Made by a program: the position numbers and the translations under genes
Assembly: GCA_004352715.1 (NCBI GenBank)
Contig: SCFE01000081.1
Location: 1,474,293-1,538,292, forward strand
DNA length: 64,000 nucleotides
DNA from: Hofstenia miamia
Lineage: Eukaryota; Xenacoelomorpha; Acoela
Reading direction: 5' to 3'
The notes under the pieces: model-generated
The model's input: the letters and a program-made list of their open reading frames with translations, nothing else
Told to the model about the DNA's origin: nothing
The model's database searches: none
Part shown: positions 23,509 to 36,568 of the stretch, piece after piece
Numbering within the stretch: the stretch's first letter is position 1
Layout of the letters: each line of letters starts with the position of its first letter

Positions 23509-26500
23509 TCAAGAAAACCTCTTGGCTGAATAATAAGAAAGAGTAAATAGGAAGACAACTGATAATCCACCAATATAAAGCAATCCAGAGATTATAGCTG
23601 TAAAAATATTCAAAAAATTGACTAGCAGTCGAGTGCATTTAGAGCAGAGTGTCCCATCATCTTCGATCCAATCCTTCACATAAAATAGTAGACAAATAGC
23701 AATTGCATAATGGGATAATTGTACCAATACATTGCTAAGCAGAAGAAGCCAATAGTTCTTTGATAATGACCCAACAAAACTCACAAAGAATGAAACTAAA
23801 TATCCTGAACATGCCAAAGCAATAAGCAGGAAAACTAGACGAAATTCATAGGGAACGATATAGTAAATGGAAAAGAGAATGTATCCAACTGAAATTATGA
23901 TCATGAACATTGAAATGAATGCTGTCAAAAAGCGAATATGTGACTTGTAGGTAATCTTGAACAATTGAGAAAATTTTGTAGTTCCAGACAATTCTAAAAT
24001 ATTTTAGCCATTAACATCTAAGATAAATAGAACAAATGCTTTACTCAAACTATAAATAATCTAAATTTGAAAAATTTATTGCAAGCAACTTACGAATAAA
24101 CGAATAAAAAATTTTTAAAAATTTATTTGTAATTTTTTTACCAAAGTATGAGATTATAATGTTCATAAAATGTTTTTTATTCAACATTTTTCTCAAAAAA
24201 TGCTCAGTAAATTTATGATACGGGATGAAGATAACAGATACATTCCTCACTTTGATTTGATTTCCTATACTGTTTTAGTTTAGGAGTACAATCATATAAG
24301 TTAATCAAAAACACAGAGTAGTTTATTGACTTGAAGGAATCTATCAGCATTCCTTAAGAAGATATGCTATGATCGAATCTGGTAATTTTTTTGATGTTTT
24401 CAATAATTTTTTTCCAAAAATAATTCTTAAATGCATGCTTGAAATAGCATTCGTTTTATAGTAATTTGAGAATGTCTTAAAACAAATGAGCTTATGGATG
24501 TGAAAATTTCTTTCAAACATTAATAAACGGCCTTGCATTCTGCATAATGCTATGATTTCATGAATATCATAAAAAATAATGTAGTGTATTGACTACCAAA
24601 TAATTTCTTTAGACTTACTTAGGTGTAAGAGATGCGTTTTCGATTCACTCAACCCACCACCACGTGTCCTTCTCTTAAGCTTCGAACGGACATAATTAAT
24701 AAGTAACAGCAGAATAAGTATATGTATCACCAAACCCACCAACGTAGCACAACGACAAGTATAGAACAGCCAAGTCAAGCATTTATTGCTCGATGTACCA
24801 CAGTCCTTTTTTCCATTTGTGATGAACCGATAGGCACCATAAATGAGGGCGGTAAGTATTGGAGTGAAACTGAAAAATCCAACTGTTACAAACAAAGACA
24901 TGCATGCAAAGGAATTGCAAGAGATCATAATGAAAAGTGCGATGATCGCAGCTACAATAGGCAGTACAGTTGAAACAGAATATGTCAAAGAAGCAAGCTT
25001 GTCCCCATCATTGACACGGCTTACGATGGAAATAACCAAAATAGCCACGGAGTCCAGAAGCAAGACAAGTATTAAGAAAACAATGCAGCTGGAACTGCAA
25101 CAATTTTTCCTTCTAGTTTTTTCCGACTTGCGATAAACGCAAGATTCTTGCTGAGGACTTTCCGTAACAATAACAGTCACTAAAGAATGTAAGAATTTAT
25201 TAATCTTCATTTTTAACAATCCTTTAACAATATTATATATTTCAATAATTATATAGCCAAATTTATGTGTCTTCTAAACCTATTTTATCAATTGTAATCA
25301 GAGGTAGAAGTGCTTCGGCATGGTTCATTGGTTTGCCAAAAACATTAATGAAGACATTTTAAGTTGCATTTAGTCAATTAGTACTAATTCTAAGCCTTTT
25401 AAAATCTAAAATTTTTATGTCATGGAGGTAAGATAATAAATAATGAAATTCAATTTATATGAACATAAGTTATTTTTTTCAGGTTGAATTGAATTTCACA
25501 ATTTTACGAATAAGGTGCTCCATCTACAAGCTCAATGTTGTTCACCTGGGACATGAAAGGGGGCCAAACGATTTAGCAAAAATGACGGCAGAGGTAAATT
25601 GCTAATAATAGGAAATTTAAATTTACATTTGAATGCATGATTAATGTTTCTAATAAATTATTAAGTAGCTTGAACAAAGCTTGTAACTCCAAGTGTTACG
25701 CTTGTACTTTCTATTATAATATTTGAGGCTCTACAGAAAATATTGTGGCCACTACCATATATATGCAACCGGTTTCGATTTAAAATCTTTATCAAGCAAA
25801 TTTGGAAGGGAAAATATTTACTATTTTTTCGCATTATATATACATTAGCAGGTTGATATATTTCACATATATAGAGAATCTATATATTTTTCGTAAGATA
25901 TAATTTAAAATTAAACTATTCTAAGCATTGCATTAAAGATGCCGTGACAGAAGAAATGGGGTCCTGATACACAAAGCTCTTTCTGGATTCTCAAATTTTG
26001 CACTGATTCAAAATATACATTATGATGAGAAATCATAGTTTTTTTGCACACATACAACATTTTCAAAAATCTTAAACGTTTGATTAGATTTGAAAATTTT
26101 CTCATTTCTAGGATTTTGTCAACAAAAACTTCAATTTCAAGGCTTTTTTAAGTGCATCGTATATTTCATTGAAAAATAAGATATATTTACAATAACGTAG
26201 ATGGCCCATTTTCAAGATTTCTTAATTTCTCAATAGTCTTAGAAAAGTGTAACCTATGTGGACACTGGGATGTTAAGGGTTTTACAAAGTGAAACAAAGT
26301 CCGTTAAATATAATTACAAAATATTACAGGACTTGCTCGCAATGCTTGTTTCCTTGCTACTCCAGTCATGACTGGAAGAAGAATTGAAAAGACTTGGGTT
26401 GTCTTGAGAGTATATAGATTTGGAATCTGTGTGATCTTCCACTCGATGTTCTATTACATCCTCGTCCAATTCCTTCGAAGCTCTTTCAGATCTAAAATAC

Positions 26501-29500
26501 TTTGGATATTTATCAATTCAATATTTTTAAAACGCTATTATAGCTTTATATTTCTACAAATTTCAATGTATAGCTAAATATTTTTAAAACTTGAAATTTT
26601 CAATGTCAAGTTTAATTAGTTTTAAATTATTATTCAAAATTTAACATGACTTCTCTATCTAATATTGATTTTGTAATGAATTTTTCAACTTTTTCGGCTT
26701 GAAAATACTGTGTAATTAGATATAGACCTGAAAGAACAAACCCAACTTTTTCAGGTTTTTTGTGGAAGACATTGAAATTCACCAAAAATTTCTAAATTTC
26801 AGCGGCACATGGTTCATTCTTATTAATCAATGTATAATTTCAATGATCATTAACTTACAGGTATTTTGTAATGAATTATAATACTACAATTTTACATTAA
26901 TAACAGAATTGAAATAAACGGTTATATCTTCGTTAATCATTTAAAATATAAATTGACCAGGGGCGGATTTAGAAATTTCTGATGGGTGTACTGAGGCTCT
27001 TAAGCTCGATTTTCCGTAATAATTTTCATTCTAAATTTGATTAAGTTTTAAATCCTCATAAATTTCTCTACAGTTGTGATAAGAATTTGAAAGTTCTTGT
27101 TGATGTTCTAGTCGGACTTTTTGCTATGGTGCTTAATTTTTATTTATATATAGATGCATCTATTTGTGGCCCTGTACTAAAATTAAATGTGCTAAAATTA
27201 TGAATTATTAACAAAACAAAATGTTGAATGGATATTCAGTATTACAGACATATTTTAGTTTAGCAAGTAAATACAATAGCAAATATTCATTCAAGTTTGA
27301 AATTGAAAAGTTAGTTCTAGTTTCATACTGATCCTATACCATGTCTTGTTTTTTTGTTCCCAGTACCACCAGCAGTCACGGGGGTCTGGTATCAGGACCA
27401 GTAATTAAAGAATTTCCTCAATACTATTATTTTTTGAAATCTGGCAAGAGAAGCAAACATTTCTACATAGACTATTAGTTTTACTGAGTTACATTTAATT
27501 TACATTGGTGGTTGGTCAATCTTTAGCATTATTTTTTCTATAACATATAGTAATTACAATTTAAAATTACTGGAGAATACAAAAAAAGGTCTAGAAAGGG
27601 GGGTATCATGTCAATAATTTTGAATGATCTTAGCTGATTATACAAGTTCTATATAGGAATGAAGTTGCATTTTTGTTGGTTTAGGATTGAAACTTCTACC
27701 ATGTAAAACAACATTAAAATAAAGACGAAGAATACCTAATATTAATGTATTTATATAAAATGGCTAATTATTTTGTACAACAAAATCTAAACAATTAATG
27801 TGAAATAGCATTCAAAATGTCAGAAATTCTTAAAAATTTGTTATAAAAATGCTAAAATTTTAAGCATTTTGTAAAAATCAATAGCATAAAGAATATATTT
27901 TGAACATCATTTGAAATATGTGACATAGCAAATTTAATATGTTGAAGAGAAATTTGGCAGGAGAGGGGATTTTAGAAGTCCCCCTCTCCTAAATCAATCA
28001 GTTCGCAGAATCTGAATTATAAATTTATAGTTTTTTAAAAATACTGAGTTTTTCATTCAGAGTGTTGATATCCCGGTATTGGTACGTGCTCATCTTAGCA
28101 ACATTGAGGAGTAAAGCAAACCACGCCATTATGTTTGGATGATGTTTGATTGCTGTTGAGGTGTAGTATGATTGAATCTTGATGATTCTACAAGGCTTCT
28201 AACAAATAGATTGGGTATACAGAACATCAGAAATTTACCTAACAGTTTAAATTGATCCATTGTACAGTATTCTTAATTCATACAAAGGGCCAGTTTATTG
28301 AACACTTTGATTGTGTACAATATAGTATTTGAGAAATATCCAAATTGTTTTGACTTCATTAGGTGCTGATGGATAGCAAAAACTGGGATGTGGCCAGCGA
28401 CAAATATTTGGGGAATGAAAATACCTCTATAGGTAGGAATATATGTTTTTTCTAGGATTTTAATTTAGCTTTCATAGGTAGGGACTTATTCAGCTATTTT
28501 TGCAAAAAAAATAGGAAGTTTCTTTGAATTTCCCATAAGATAAAAAGAACTGTTTTTTTAGGTACAGACTTGTAGTTTTTTCAAAAAAAATGGGGAGACG
28601 AATTTTGTGGCCACATTGTTTTAAAAAAATATGTCATGATTAACATCTGCAGAGAAACAGTATTGATTATATTTACCAACTGTTCACAGATTTTTCTATT
28701 TTGGAAGCAGTTCTTTCAACTGCCCCTATAATTTGCAAGAATTAACCTCTGTTTTGTTTCCTCATGAGGGGGGGGGGAGGACTGCAGTCGCATATACCCC
28801 CTTAAATACGCCACTAAATTTGATTATTACATTATTATTATAAAAATATATTTTATCATATTGTATTTTAAAGTTACTATTTTTTTAAATACCCCCCAAT
28901 ATATTCAATTTCTTTTGTGGTATCAGACCTGGATCACAGTATGAATATTGCTTCAATCAAACGATACATTCAAACTAATGGAATGCAATTAATAATTATA
29001 TGAAACTGTTTAGTTTGAACAAACTACACTGTCACAAAGAGTTACTATTTAGTATTCGATTTGTAACTTAATAATATTAGTCATAGCTACTTTTAATTCA
29101 AGCGAAAATATACAGACATACAGCAAACAGATAATTTGTAAGCCCATATTCACATATATTCATTATCAAAATATTGCACACCATGTGGGAAGCATTATCA
29201 TTGTTGGTGAAAAAATAAATCCAACCGTTATCTCTGATGACATCAGAAAGTCACTTGCTCAAAGAGATGTAAAAAATCAGTAGACATTCTTAACAGATCC
29301 GAACTTTCGTAGTATGGTGGTCGTCAGTCAAAAGAATCAGCAACCACCATGCACAGCACTTTTTATGTCAATGCTCCTATGGCTCACTCCAAGCCTCAGC
29401 AACAAAGAAATATTAGGTAATTTTCACGCACAGATCACGGTCCTGGAACAATAATGTTCTGGGTAGACCAGAACGTTCTTTAGTTTGCAAGGATTTGCTT

Positions 29501-31514
29501 CCATCTGAAATATGTCGGACTTATCTGACAACGGTATCAAAAGAAAGGGATTTTTCTCAACAAACATCAACTAGTTCCTCGTGAACTTGCTTGGCCAAGA
29601 TTAATGCATATAAAAATGTAAAAAACGAAAGTTATGTTTTGATGGCTTAATCGTTTGCTCACAGATAGTAAATCTATGCAGTCTTCATGTGAATGTAATT
29701 GGCTATTGATCCTAATAAGAGTCATGGTAGCTTTTGATTAGATATATTCATTCTATCTACATGAAACCACGAAAACTATTCTAGTTTACAGCCAAAATTA
29801 TTTGGTTGGAGTTCAGAAACCTCTGTAAACTCCATAGAAGTTCTAGAAATCCCTTCGAATTTTAGATGACAGAAATCATAAGGAAATCAAGGGAGGGACT
29901 AAAGTAATCTAATTCGAAATCTTAAATTCTAGGGATAGAAATTCATCGTGTTCTTCAGTAAATCACACACAATATTCATATTACCATACTACGCAATTCC
30001 CGGAACTCTTCATATCTTTCATTGAAACTTCTCAACAAATAGGGCAATACAAAGCCCGCTTGATGCCTTGATCCTTTGTTGTTCTGATGAAAGATGCACT
30101 TCCATGGAATTTTATAGACTTATATGGAAGAAAGCCGCTACTGTACATATTTAATAGACTTCTTACAACCTTAAACTGTGACTTACAATATATCGCTCGT
30201 CATTAGAACATTTAATTATGAGGATATTAAAATATTTTGCCACTATAAGAACTAATACGATTTATTCTACACCTTATTCTGATACTGACCTTATTAAGGC
30301 ATTCATGATAGTTGCTGAAAATAATTAAATTTGCAGATGAATAAAGACTCTCAACTAGTATACAGAGCTGTGAGAACCCGATAATATCTCACGAGACAAA
30401 CTCGATGACCAACTCAAATCGGTCGCTTGTGAAATTGTTGCTCTTAAAATTAGAAAGATTTCACGTGAATTAAATTCTGCTGTCAAGGTAACGAATTGAA
30501 TTCTCAGTCAATTTCACGTCACCTTATCTAGTTAATAGAGCAACTTCCTACCGGCAAACCGAAGCAGCTACTTGTGCTTCTTGTAAGAGATATCGAGCCC
30601 ATATTTGGGACATGATTTAATTAGGGAACTGTGCCTTCATTATAAGCAAACTATTAGGCCGAATAGTAAATTGATTATTTTTAATATTGAATTTTAAAAA
30701 TCCAATAAATGAAGTCTTCCGAATGTATCGTTTATCGTTTTTACAATCATACTAAATACATTTAATGTTGGTCAAAACGAATTCACCCAACCAAACATGC
30801 TAATGCGAGTATATAATTATATCTAATGAATATTATAAAAATCTTTGAAATTCATAAAATCTTCTGGCTGCGAATTGTATTTAGAAATACATTATAATTA
30901 CAACTTTAACTCCTGTTACAATTGTGTTCCTCTAAAACGTTCAGGCATTTTTTCTTTTAATTTTTCAATATTTACATATGATTAGTAAGATATTATTTGA
31001 AAAGAGTGTTATGAAATACTTCTGGCATATTTCACTGATTAGCATATGTTTGATATTTCAACTATGAGTCATTAGTACTCTTAATTTCATCACAAGTCTC
31101 GAATTAATTAGAAAGCAAGTGAAAAAAAAATTATTTAAAAAAATTGAAAATGTTTAAATCTCAGCACCGCAAAGGTTATTCTAATTAATGAAATTAACTT
31201 CTTTGAATTCATGTATTTGTTAGGAAATGTAGTTTGTAATGATTATAAGTGCAGTATCACACTTACTTGCTTTTTTCAATCTTTTGGAGGAAAGCATCTC
31301 GTGGTTTGGACTTTACTTTAGAGTTTTGATTGTTTCTGAATCCATGTTTTTGTGGAACGTATATCAATCTTTCTTCATGAGGTTGAAAGTATCGCAACTG
31401 TTCTTTGACTTCTGGGGCATTGGGTTGAATTACGCATTGCACATTGAAGGAGTCATTACAGTTCGGACGAGGAGTCTGTTTTGATACCGTCCATGTTGTC
31501 TGTTTGCTAGGCAT
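23509..31514 (-). CDS. Uncharacterised multipass membrane protein, two four-helix units (four exons)
   Basis: Family not recognised. Exons on the minus strand: 31514-31267, 26491-26328, 25179-24619 and 23993-23509. Donors are GTAAGT, GTAATA and GTAAGT, acceptors all end in TAG, and the junctions are phase 2, 1 and 1, giving 485 codons plus TGA. Residues 1-169 are soluble, polar and Ser/Lys-rich with no signal peptide, so probably cytosolic. Helices lie at about 170-190, 202-225, 230-254 and 273-301, then at 346-371, 376-401, 406-430 and 447-476. Both units carry a cysteine pair in the loop between helices 3 and 4 (DCGTSSNKC; CSKC), which suggests an internal duplication. Intron 1 (4.8 kb) contains a hAT-like element. 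AATAAA follows the stop. The ATG at 31514 is the first in frame. A role in transport or as a tetraspan scaffold cannot be decided. Confidence 0.75.
25422..25593 (+). other. Candidate small exons on + inside intron 2 of the - strand gene
   Basis: ATGGAG (25422-25427) is followed by GTAAGA. After a 55-base intron, an acceptor TTTTTTCAG precedes 111 bases (25483-25593) that are open in phase 0 and end at GAG|GTAAAT. The reading is ME, then VELNFTILRIRCSIYKLNVV and HLGHERGPNDLAKMTAE. No downstream exon could be fixed and no family was recognised. It could be a fragment of an antisense gene, a decayed transposon or chance. Confidence 0.25.
25760..25800 (-). ncRNA. Decayed hammerhead-like motif next to a (TA)n run
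   Basis: The minus strand reads TTTGCTTGATAAAG, a GATTT/AAATC hairpin, then CGAAACCGGTTGC and a short TATATA run. GAA is followed by ACCGGT, which is self-complementary, and then T, matching a dimer-type hammerhead with a short helix III. GC pairs are possible for helix I. The core reads UUGAUAA instead of CUGAUGA, so two essential bases are changed and it is probably inactive. Confidence 0.3.
26958..28816. mobile_element. hAT-like element, copy A (in intron 1 of the membrane-protein gene)
   Basis: The left end is CAGGGGCGGATTTAG; the reverse complement of the right end is TAGTGGCGTATTTAAG. Flanks AAATTGAC and AATTTGAT match at six of eight positions, compatible with an eroded 8-base duplication. 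No coding frame survives. A diverged copy lies in inverted orientation at 36569-38747, and the two align over most of their length with shared blocks such as the run around 28270-28350 and 37270-37340. Confidence 0.65.
28817..31266. other. Intron 1 remainder of the membrane-protein gene
   Basis: The stretch 29160-29620 contains moderately long, less AT-rich text with broken frames that could be an old transposon remnant, but no family was recognised. The rest is plain AT-rich intron. Confidence 0.35.
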
Positions 31515-32629
31515 TTGTATATTGTGGTAGGAGCGGTTACGGATGACTAGAGGGCAGATGTTAAATTGTGCGCAAGTGCTATTGTTTAATTTACGTAAGA
31601 AAGATTAAGATGATTATCAATGCATTTGTCACCTGCAAAGATCAAAATAGGCACACTACATTAGGGATGAACTACATTTTTGGTTTTTGTTTTTCCAAAT
31701 TCACACATAATCTTGATGCAGTAATAATGGAAATTATTAGGGTAAGCAACAGTGGAAAAATTGAAGATATATATTGAACTAAGGTGATCCTAGATATGAA
31801 AAAAATAGTATACTATTTAAATTTTGTAAAATGCCATTCGAGTTTATTCTAAGACCTAATGTAAGGTTGCGTATTCGTTTGAAACATTAAATGGTTGATA
31901 ATTCAGTCTTCAATAAAAAACTTATGATCTTCAATAATGTGTGTTTCTGTAATTTTTGTGAAGGAACGCTATAAAATGATTGTAAATTTATTAACATCAA
32001 TTTATTGAGTCTTGAATGCTAAAAATATCTAGAGCTTAGATGGCTAATAGAACAAATTCCATCAGATTTATTTCTTTTTAATAATGAGACTGAAATTAAA
32101 TATGCTAAGGTTGTGATTATATTAGTCAATTTGAATACTGGAAAGGCATAATTTTTTTTGCTCCTACTCAACAATTTCTAAATTTTTAAGCAAAATTCGC
32201 ACACAATTCACATTCATTATATGTCATGCTGCAGTTCAAACAATGCAATAAGGAATTATATTGATAATTAAATGTCCATCCTGGTAGAGAAAATATGTTT
32301 ACCTCACCTTCTCGCCTAAATTCAGCCTGCATTAGTCAATTTAGTTTGAATAATGTTTTTAAAATTTGGCAAGTATCAAATAGTCAGATTTCTTATTTTT
32401 TAGGGTCTAATGCTAATTGTGGACTTCTTCAAGACTAGACATTTAGAGGGGTTTTTATTCCAATAATTTGTTCAATGGATTGCACTAATGATTATATTCA
32501 CAACTGCATCACTGTGTTGTATTAAAACTGTATAGAAATGAAGAGAATCATATACTACTTGAATACTTTTCATTGTATTCTGTACGCCTTTACAATACGT
32601 CTGTAGTGCTCAGTTATCTGGCATCTACC
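31515..32629. other. Upstream region of the membrane-protein gene
   Basis: It should contain that gene's promoter on the minus strand. No motif was clear enough to annotate, and no other gene was seen. Confidence 0.35.
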
Positions 32630-35460
32630 TAAGATCACTAAAAAAGCCTCTACAATATATCAATGAAGATTTCGATAAGTATAATGAGATAAAGGAAGAA
32701 ATAGAAAACGAGATCAACCAACTTTTGTATGAAAAGGCACAAGAAGAGCTAGAATTCATAAAAGACATCGAATATGAGATCAATGAAGGCAGTATAAAAG
32801 AAATTAAGAGTTTCCTTAAAAGAAGCATGGAAAGAGCTAATATAGAGAATGTAAAGTTGAATGATGGCACTTTAAGTAGCAAAAATGAGCATATAATTAA
32901 TACATTTACGAATTTTTATAGGAACCTTTAACAAGAAGTGCCATCGGTAAATGAAAATATCTCATTAAAACATCTTAGGATCAATGAAGACGAAAAAGAA
33001 GGATTGGAAAAGGACATAGAGATATACGACATTGAGGAAGCAATTGAGAAATTGAAGAATAGCTCAGAACTTGATGGTCTCAATTCAACATTCTACAAAG
33101 AATTCAAATTTTTGATTGCGCCCTATATAAAAATTCTATTTGATTCCTTTCTAGTTATTACACTACTACCTAAAATGGATAAGGTACCGGAGCTTGCAAT
33201 TTCCCTCATTAATATGGACATTAAAATTTTGTTACATGTTTTAAATTGTAGACTCTCTGCCTTAGCCATGAAATACATAGGTAGCAATCAAACGGGTTTT
33301 ATTTAAGACCGTAAGAGCTGCTTAAACATTGCTACAATACAATCCATTACGGATATTTGTCGTAAGACTGGTAGCAGTATGAGAATTTTAAATATAGACT
33401 ACAATAAAGCCTATGACTCAATAAACCATGATTTTCTCTTCAAAGTTTTATATAAAATGGGTTTTTCCCAGCAAATATTTAATTTAATAAAGGGTTTATA
33501 TAATAATAAATTCTCTTATTTACTGATAAATGGTCATCTATCGTTCGCAATCCACATTGAAAGAGGAGTATACTTTTTAATTTTGTCATTTAACCNCTGC
33601 TTAAACATTGCTACAATACAATGCATTACGGATGTTTGTTCTAAGACGGGTAGCAGTATGGGAATTTTAAATATAGACTACAATAAAGCCTATGACTCAA
33701 TAAACCCCAGCAAATAATGAATTTAATAAAGGCTTTATATAACAAAAACTTCTCTTATCTACTGATAAATGGTCATCTATCGCCCGCAATCCACATTGAA
33801 AGAGGAGTAAGACAGGGGTGTCCTCTGTCATGTATAATTTTTAATTTTGTCATTGAACCTTTCCTAAAAATGATTAATGAAAGCCAGAACATCAAGGGTT
33901 TGGTATACAGTAATATTGAAATTAAATATATTGCCTTCGTGGACGATATTACATTTATTGTGTCAAACTCTTGCAGTTTAGATACCTTAAATAAATATAT
34001 TAAGAAATTTACATACATTAGCGGTTTGACTATTAACAAGAAANTCTATCGTTCGCAATCCACATTGAAAGAGGAGTATACTTTTTAATTTTGTCATTTA
34101 ACCTTTCCTAAAAATGATTAATGAAAGCCAGAACATCAAGGGTTTAGAATACAGTAATATTGAAATTAAATATATTTTCTTTGCTGACGATATTTCATTT
34201 ATTGTGTCCAATTCTTGCAGTTTAGATAAATTAAATTAATGTATTAAAGAATTTATTTACATTAGCGGTTTGACTATAAACAAGAAAAAGTCCGTATATT
34301 CTGGTCTGCAGAGGGCGATTTCTTGGAATACTGACTGTTCGGTCAACCACGATTCAATACACCTTTTAGGTATACAATCAATTTAAAAGAACCAACAAGT
34401 TTGGATTTGAACTCTTTTTTATATTAAAATAAAACTTTAATTAATTTTATTGTCAACCGAAAAATTTCTACCAGAGGGAAGGCGAAAGCTCTCAATGTTC
34501 TTTTAACATCTAAATTCATCTATAAACTACAATATTACCCATTGATAATAGAAAATAATGTGGTACAAAAGACAATGAATGATGAAGTGTGGAAGAACAC
34601 CAGCCACACACGACCAACACATTTACTGTATTGTAATTTTAAGCAAATAGGAATACAGATGGCCAACATACTCCATAGGCTATGCAGATGCCTCTCATAA
34701 TTAATATATAAATACAATTATGAACTCGACATGGCATCCAATGTACAGCCTGTACTCAGAAGTTATCAGGTTAACTACATCTAAACAAAATCTTATGGAT
34801 ATGATTCTATAACTAACTCTTTTCAGTTGCAAAATCCTATTCTGGCAAGTACGCTTAAATTTTTGCGTAACCTTAAGTTTCAATTGAATCGATGCAATTG
34901 AGTGCTGCATTACCCAACCAAATAAAGTGTAAAAGATTTTTTAATTGGCAATGTCATTTTTAACGAACATATAGAACTTTCTAGTTTATGTAATTTTATA
35001 ATTAAAAAACGGGGAAAGACACTTCAGTTTAAATCCAAGTGCAAAGGTAAAATTTTATCTAATTTCTATTATGCCGAGGACGTCACCACAAAAAGGACCA
35101 TAGAAAAGGCGGTCATATACTGGAGTACGCCACAAAGTATATTGATCAACATAGTAAATAAGATCAGATGTGCAAAGATCCGTCCGTACTACAAAAATCT
35201 AATGTATACGGTTCTATTAAACAGGCTAATCAATAGAGATAAATTCAATTTACCCTGGTAATAGAGACACCATTATTTAGGATGTGTATAGATGAGAACG
35301 AAAATTCAAAACATCTTATTTTTCATTGTAAAAGGAGAAGAAAGGAGAAGCCTGATGAATTTGATTGCATGGCAGACATATTAACATCTACCAATCTAAG
35401 TGCTGTCATTAATTATATTGTTAAATCATCTATAGCCTCCCCAAAAGATTTTTAATATAT
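32630..35460 (+). mobile_element. 5'-truncated Tx1/L1-like LINE, scrambled by assembly
   Basis: It starts in a charged helical pre-RT segment (YNEIKEEIENEINQLLYEK), then GSNQTGFI, the A motif (LNIDYNKAYDSINHDF), the B motif (ERGVRQGCPLSCIIFNFVIE) and a C motif seen as FVDDIT in one copy and FADDIS in another. Near the 3' end a knuckle-like MCIDENENSKHLIFHC occurs (about 35280-35340). GSNQTGFI after an NxxIKIL stretch is typical of L1/Tx1-type enzymes. Stops after FYRNL and TGFI show decay. Bases 33597-34043 are an inserted second version (see findings). A 3' untranslated tail seems to extend to about 35860. Confidence 0.75.
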
Positions 35461-36568
35461 TTTAAGCCTACTGTACATATATTATATTAACCCACCCTTT
35501 TAGATACGTTTCCATTTGTTGTCTTTTTTTATCTCGCCTCTTTTAAAGTAAGTACTCGTGTGTGTTTGCTTCGGCTTAGACTAGCTTTGTGTGTATCTGT
35601 TTCTGTCCTTTTTGACTCCTTTTAGATCTCTCTATAGTAAGATTCTCGTTATTGTTTTTTGTATTTAAATCACGTTTCTCCTTGTTGTAAATAGTTGTAC
35701 ATATTGTATATATATATTTTGTCTGGTGCTTTTCTTAGTATTGTGATGAAAAGGACTGCTTGGACTGTAAATAGCTATGTAAATACTAGAATCCAAGAAA
35801 AGAAAATCAGTCCTTATTCTGAGTACACCTTCTTGTGTACAAAAAAAATTAAAAACAAGGCATGGGTTCTTTGACAAATACGCATTACATTAATCTGGTC
35901 AATGATTTATAAATTTCTTTCGAATTGGTGAGTTGTGCTTGTTAATATCTCTGCGAATCTCTCCACTGCTAATAAATATTTCAAGCTATTGAAATTGCTT
36001 TTGAAATTGCATCCGAGTATAACCACTTTCTTAAGTACCTATAGCTTTCGTCCACAAAGTCTTTCTGCGCGTGGATAGGAACAAAGAATTTAAAGTGACG
36101 TAAATATATCGCTGGACACTGGTATCAAATTTTTATCGCAATTTTCTACTTTTGGTGTGATTCAGATGATCTCCAAACATATATTAAGTAATATACGCAA
36201 TTGTTCTTTCTCCACATGCCTTAGCCTTACTTAATCTCTATTATATTGATTCCTCAATACTTATTCACAAAGAAATATATTACAAACTAAACCAATTAGC
36301 ATTCCATCGTAGTTATCACTTTGAAAATGATACCTATAGGGTATTATACCTTATACTCTATAGTTCGGTCTCAATAATATGAAAATCAATATGGATATTC
36401 CACAAAAGATCAGTCACGATCCACACGTAAATATTCTTGGATTCCATTTATGCACATTTCAATTGAAAGAAATATTCTGACATTCTCTATACAGACTTTA
36501 AGAAAAGTTTAATTTTTGGAGTGTGTGGAAATATGTTTAAATGTTGTAAGTCCCACATCACTTAACTC
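35461..36568. other. LINE tail and intergenic sequence
   Basis: A T-rich stretch to about 35860 is probably LINE 3' untranslated region. Beyond it no gene or repeat was recognised. Confidence 0.35.

Noticed and set aside
24722-25136. + strand frames of 83 and 97 codons
   Set aside because: They lie opposite exon 3 of the membrane-protein gene, whose splice phases and hydrophobic helices are convincing.
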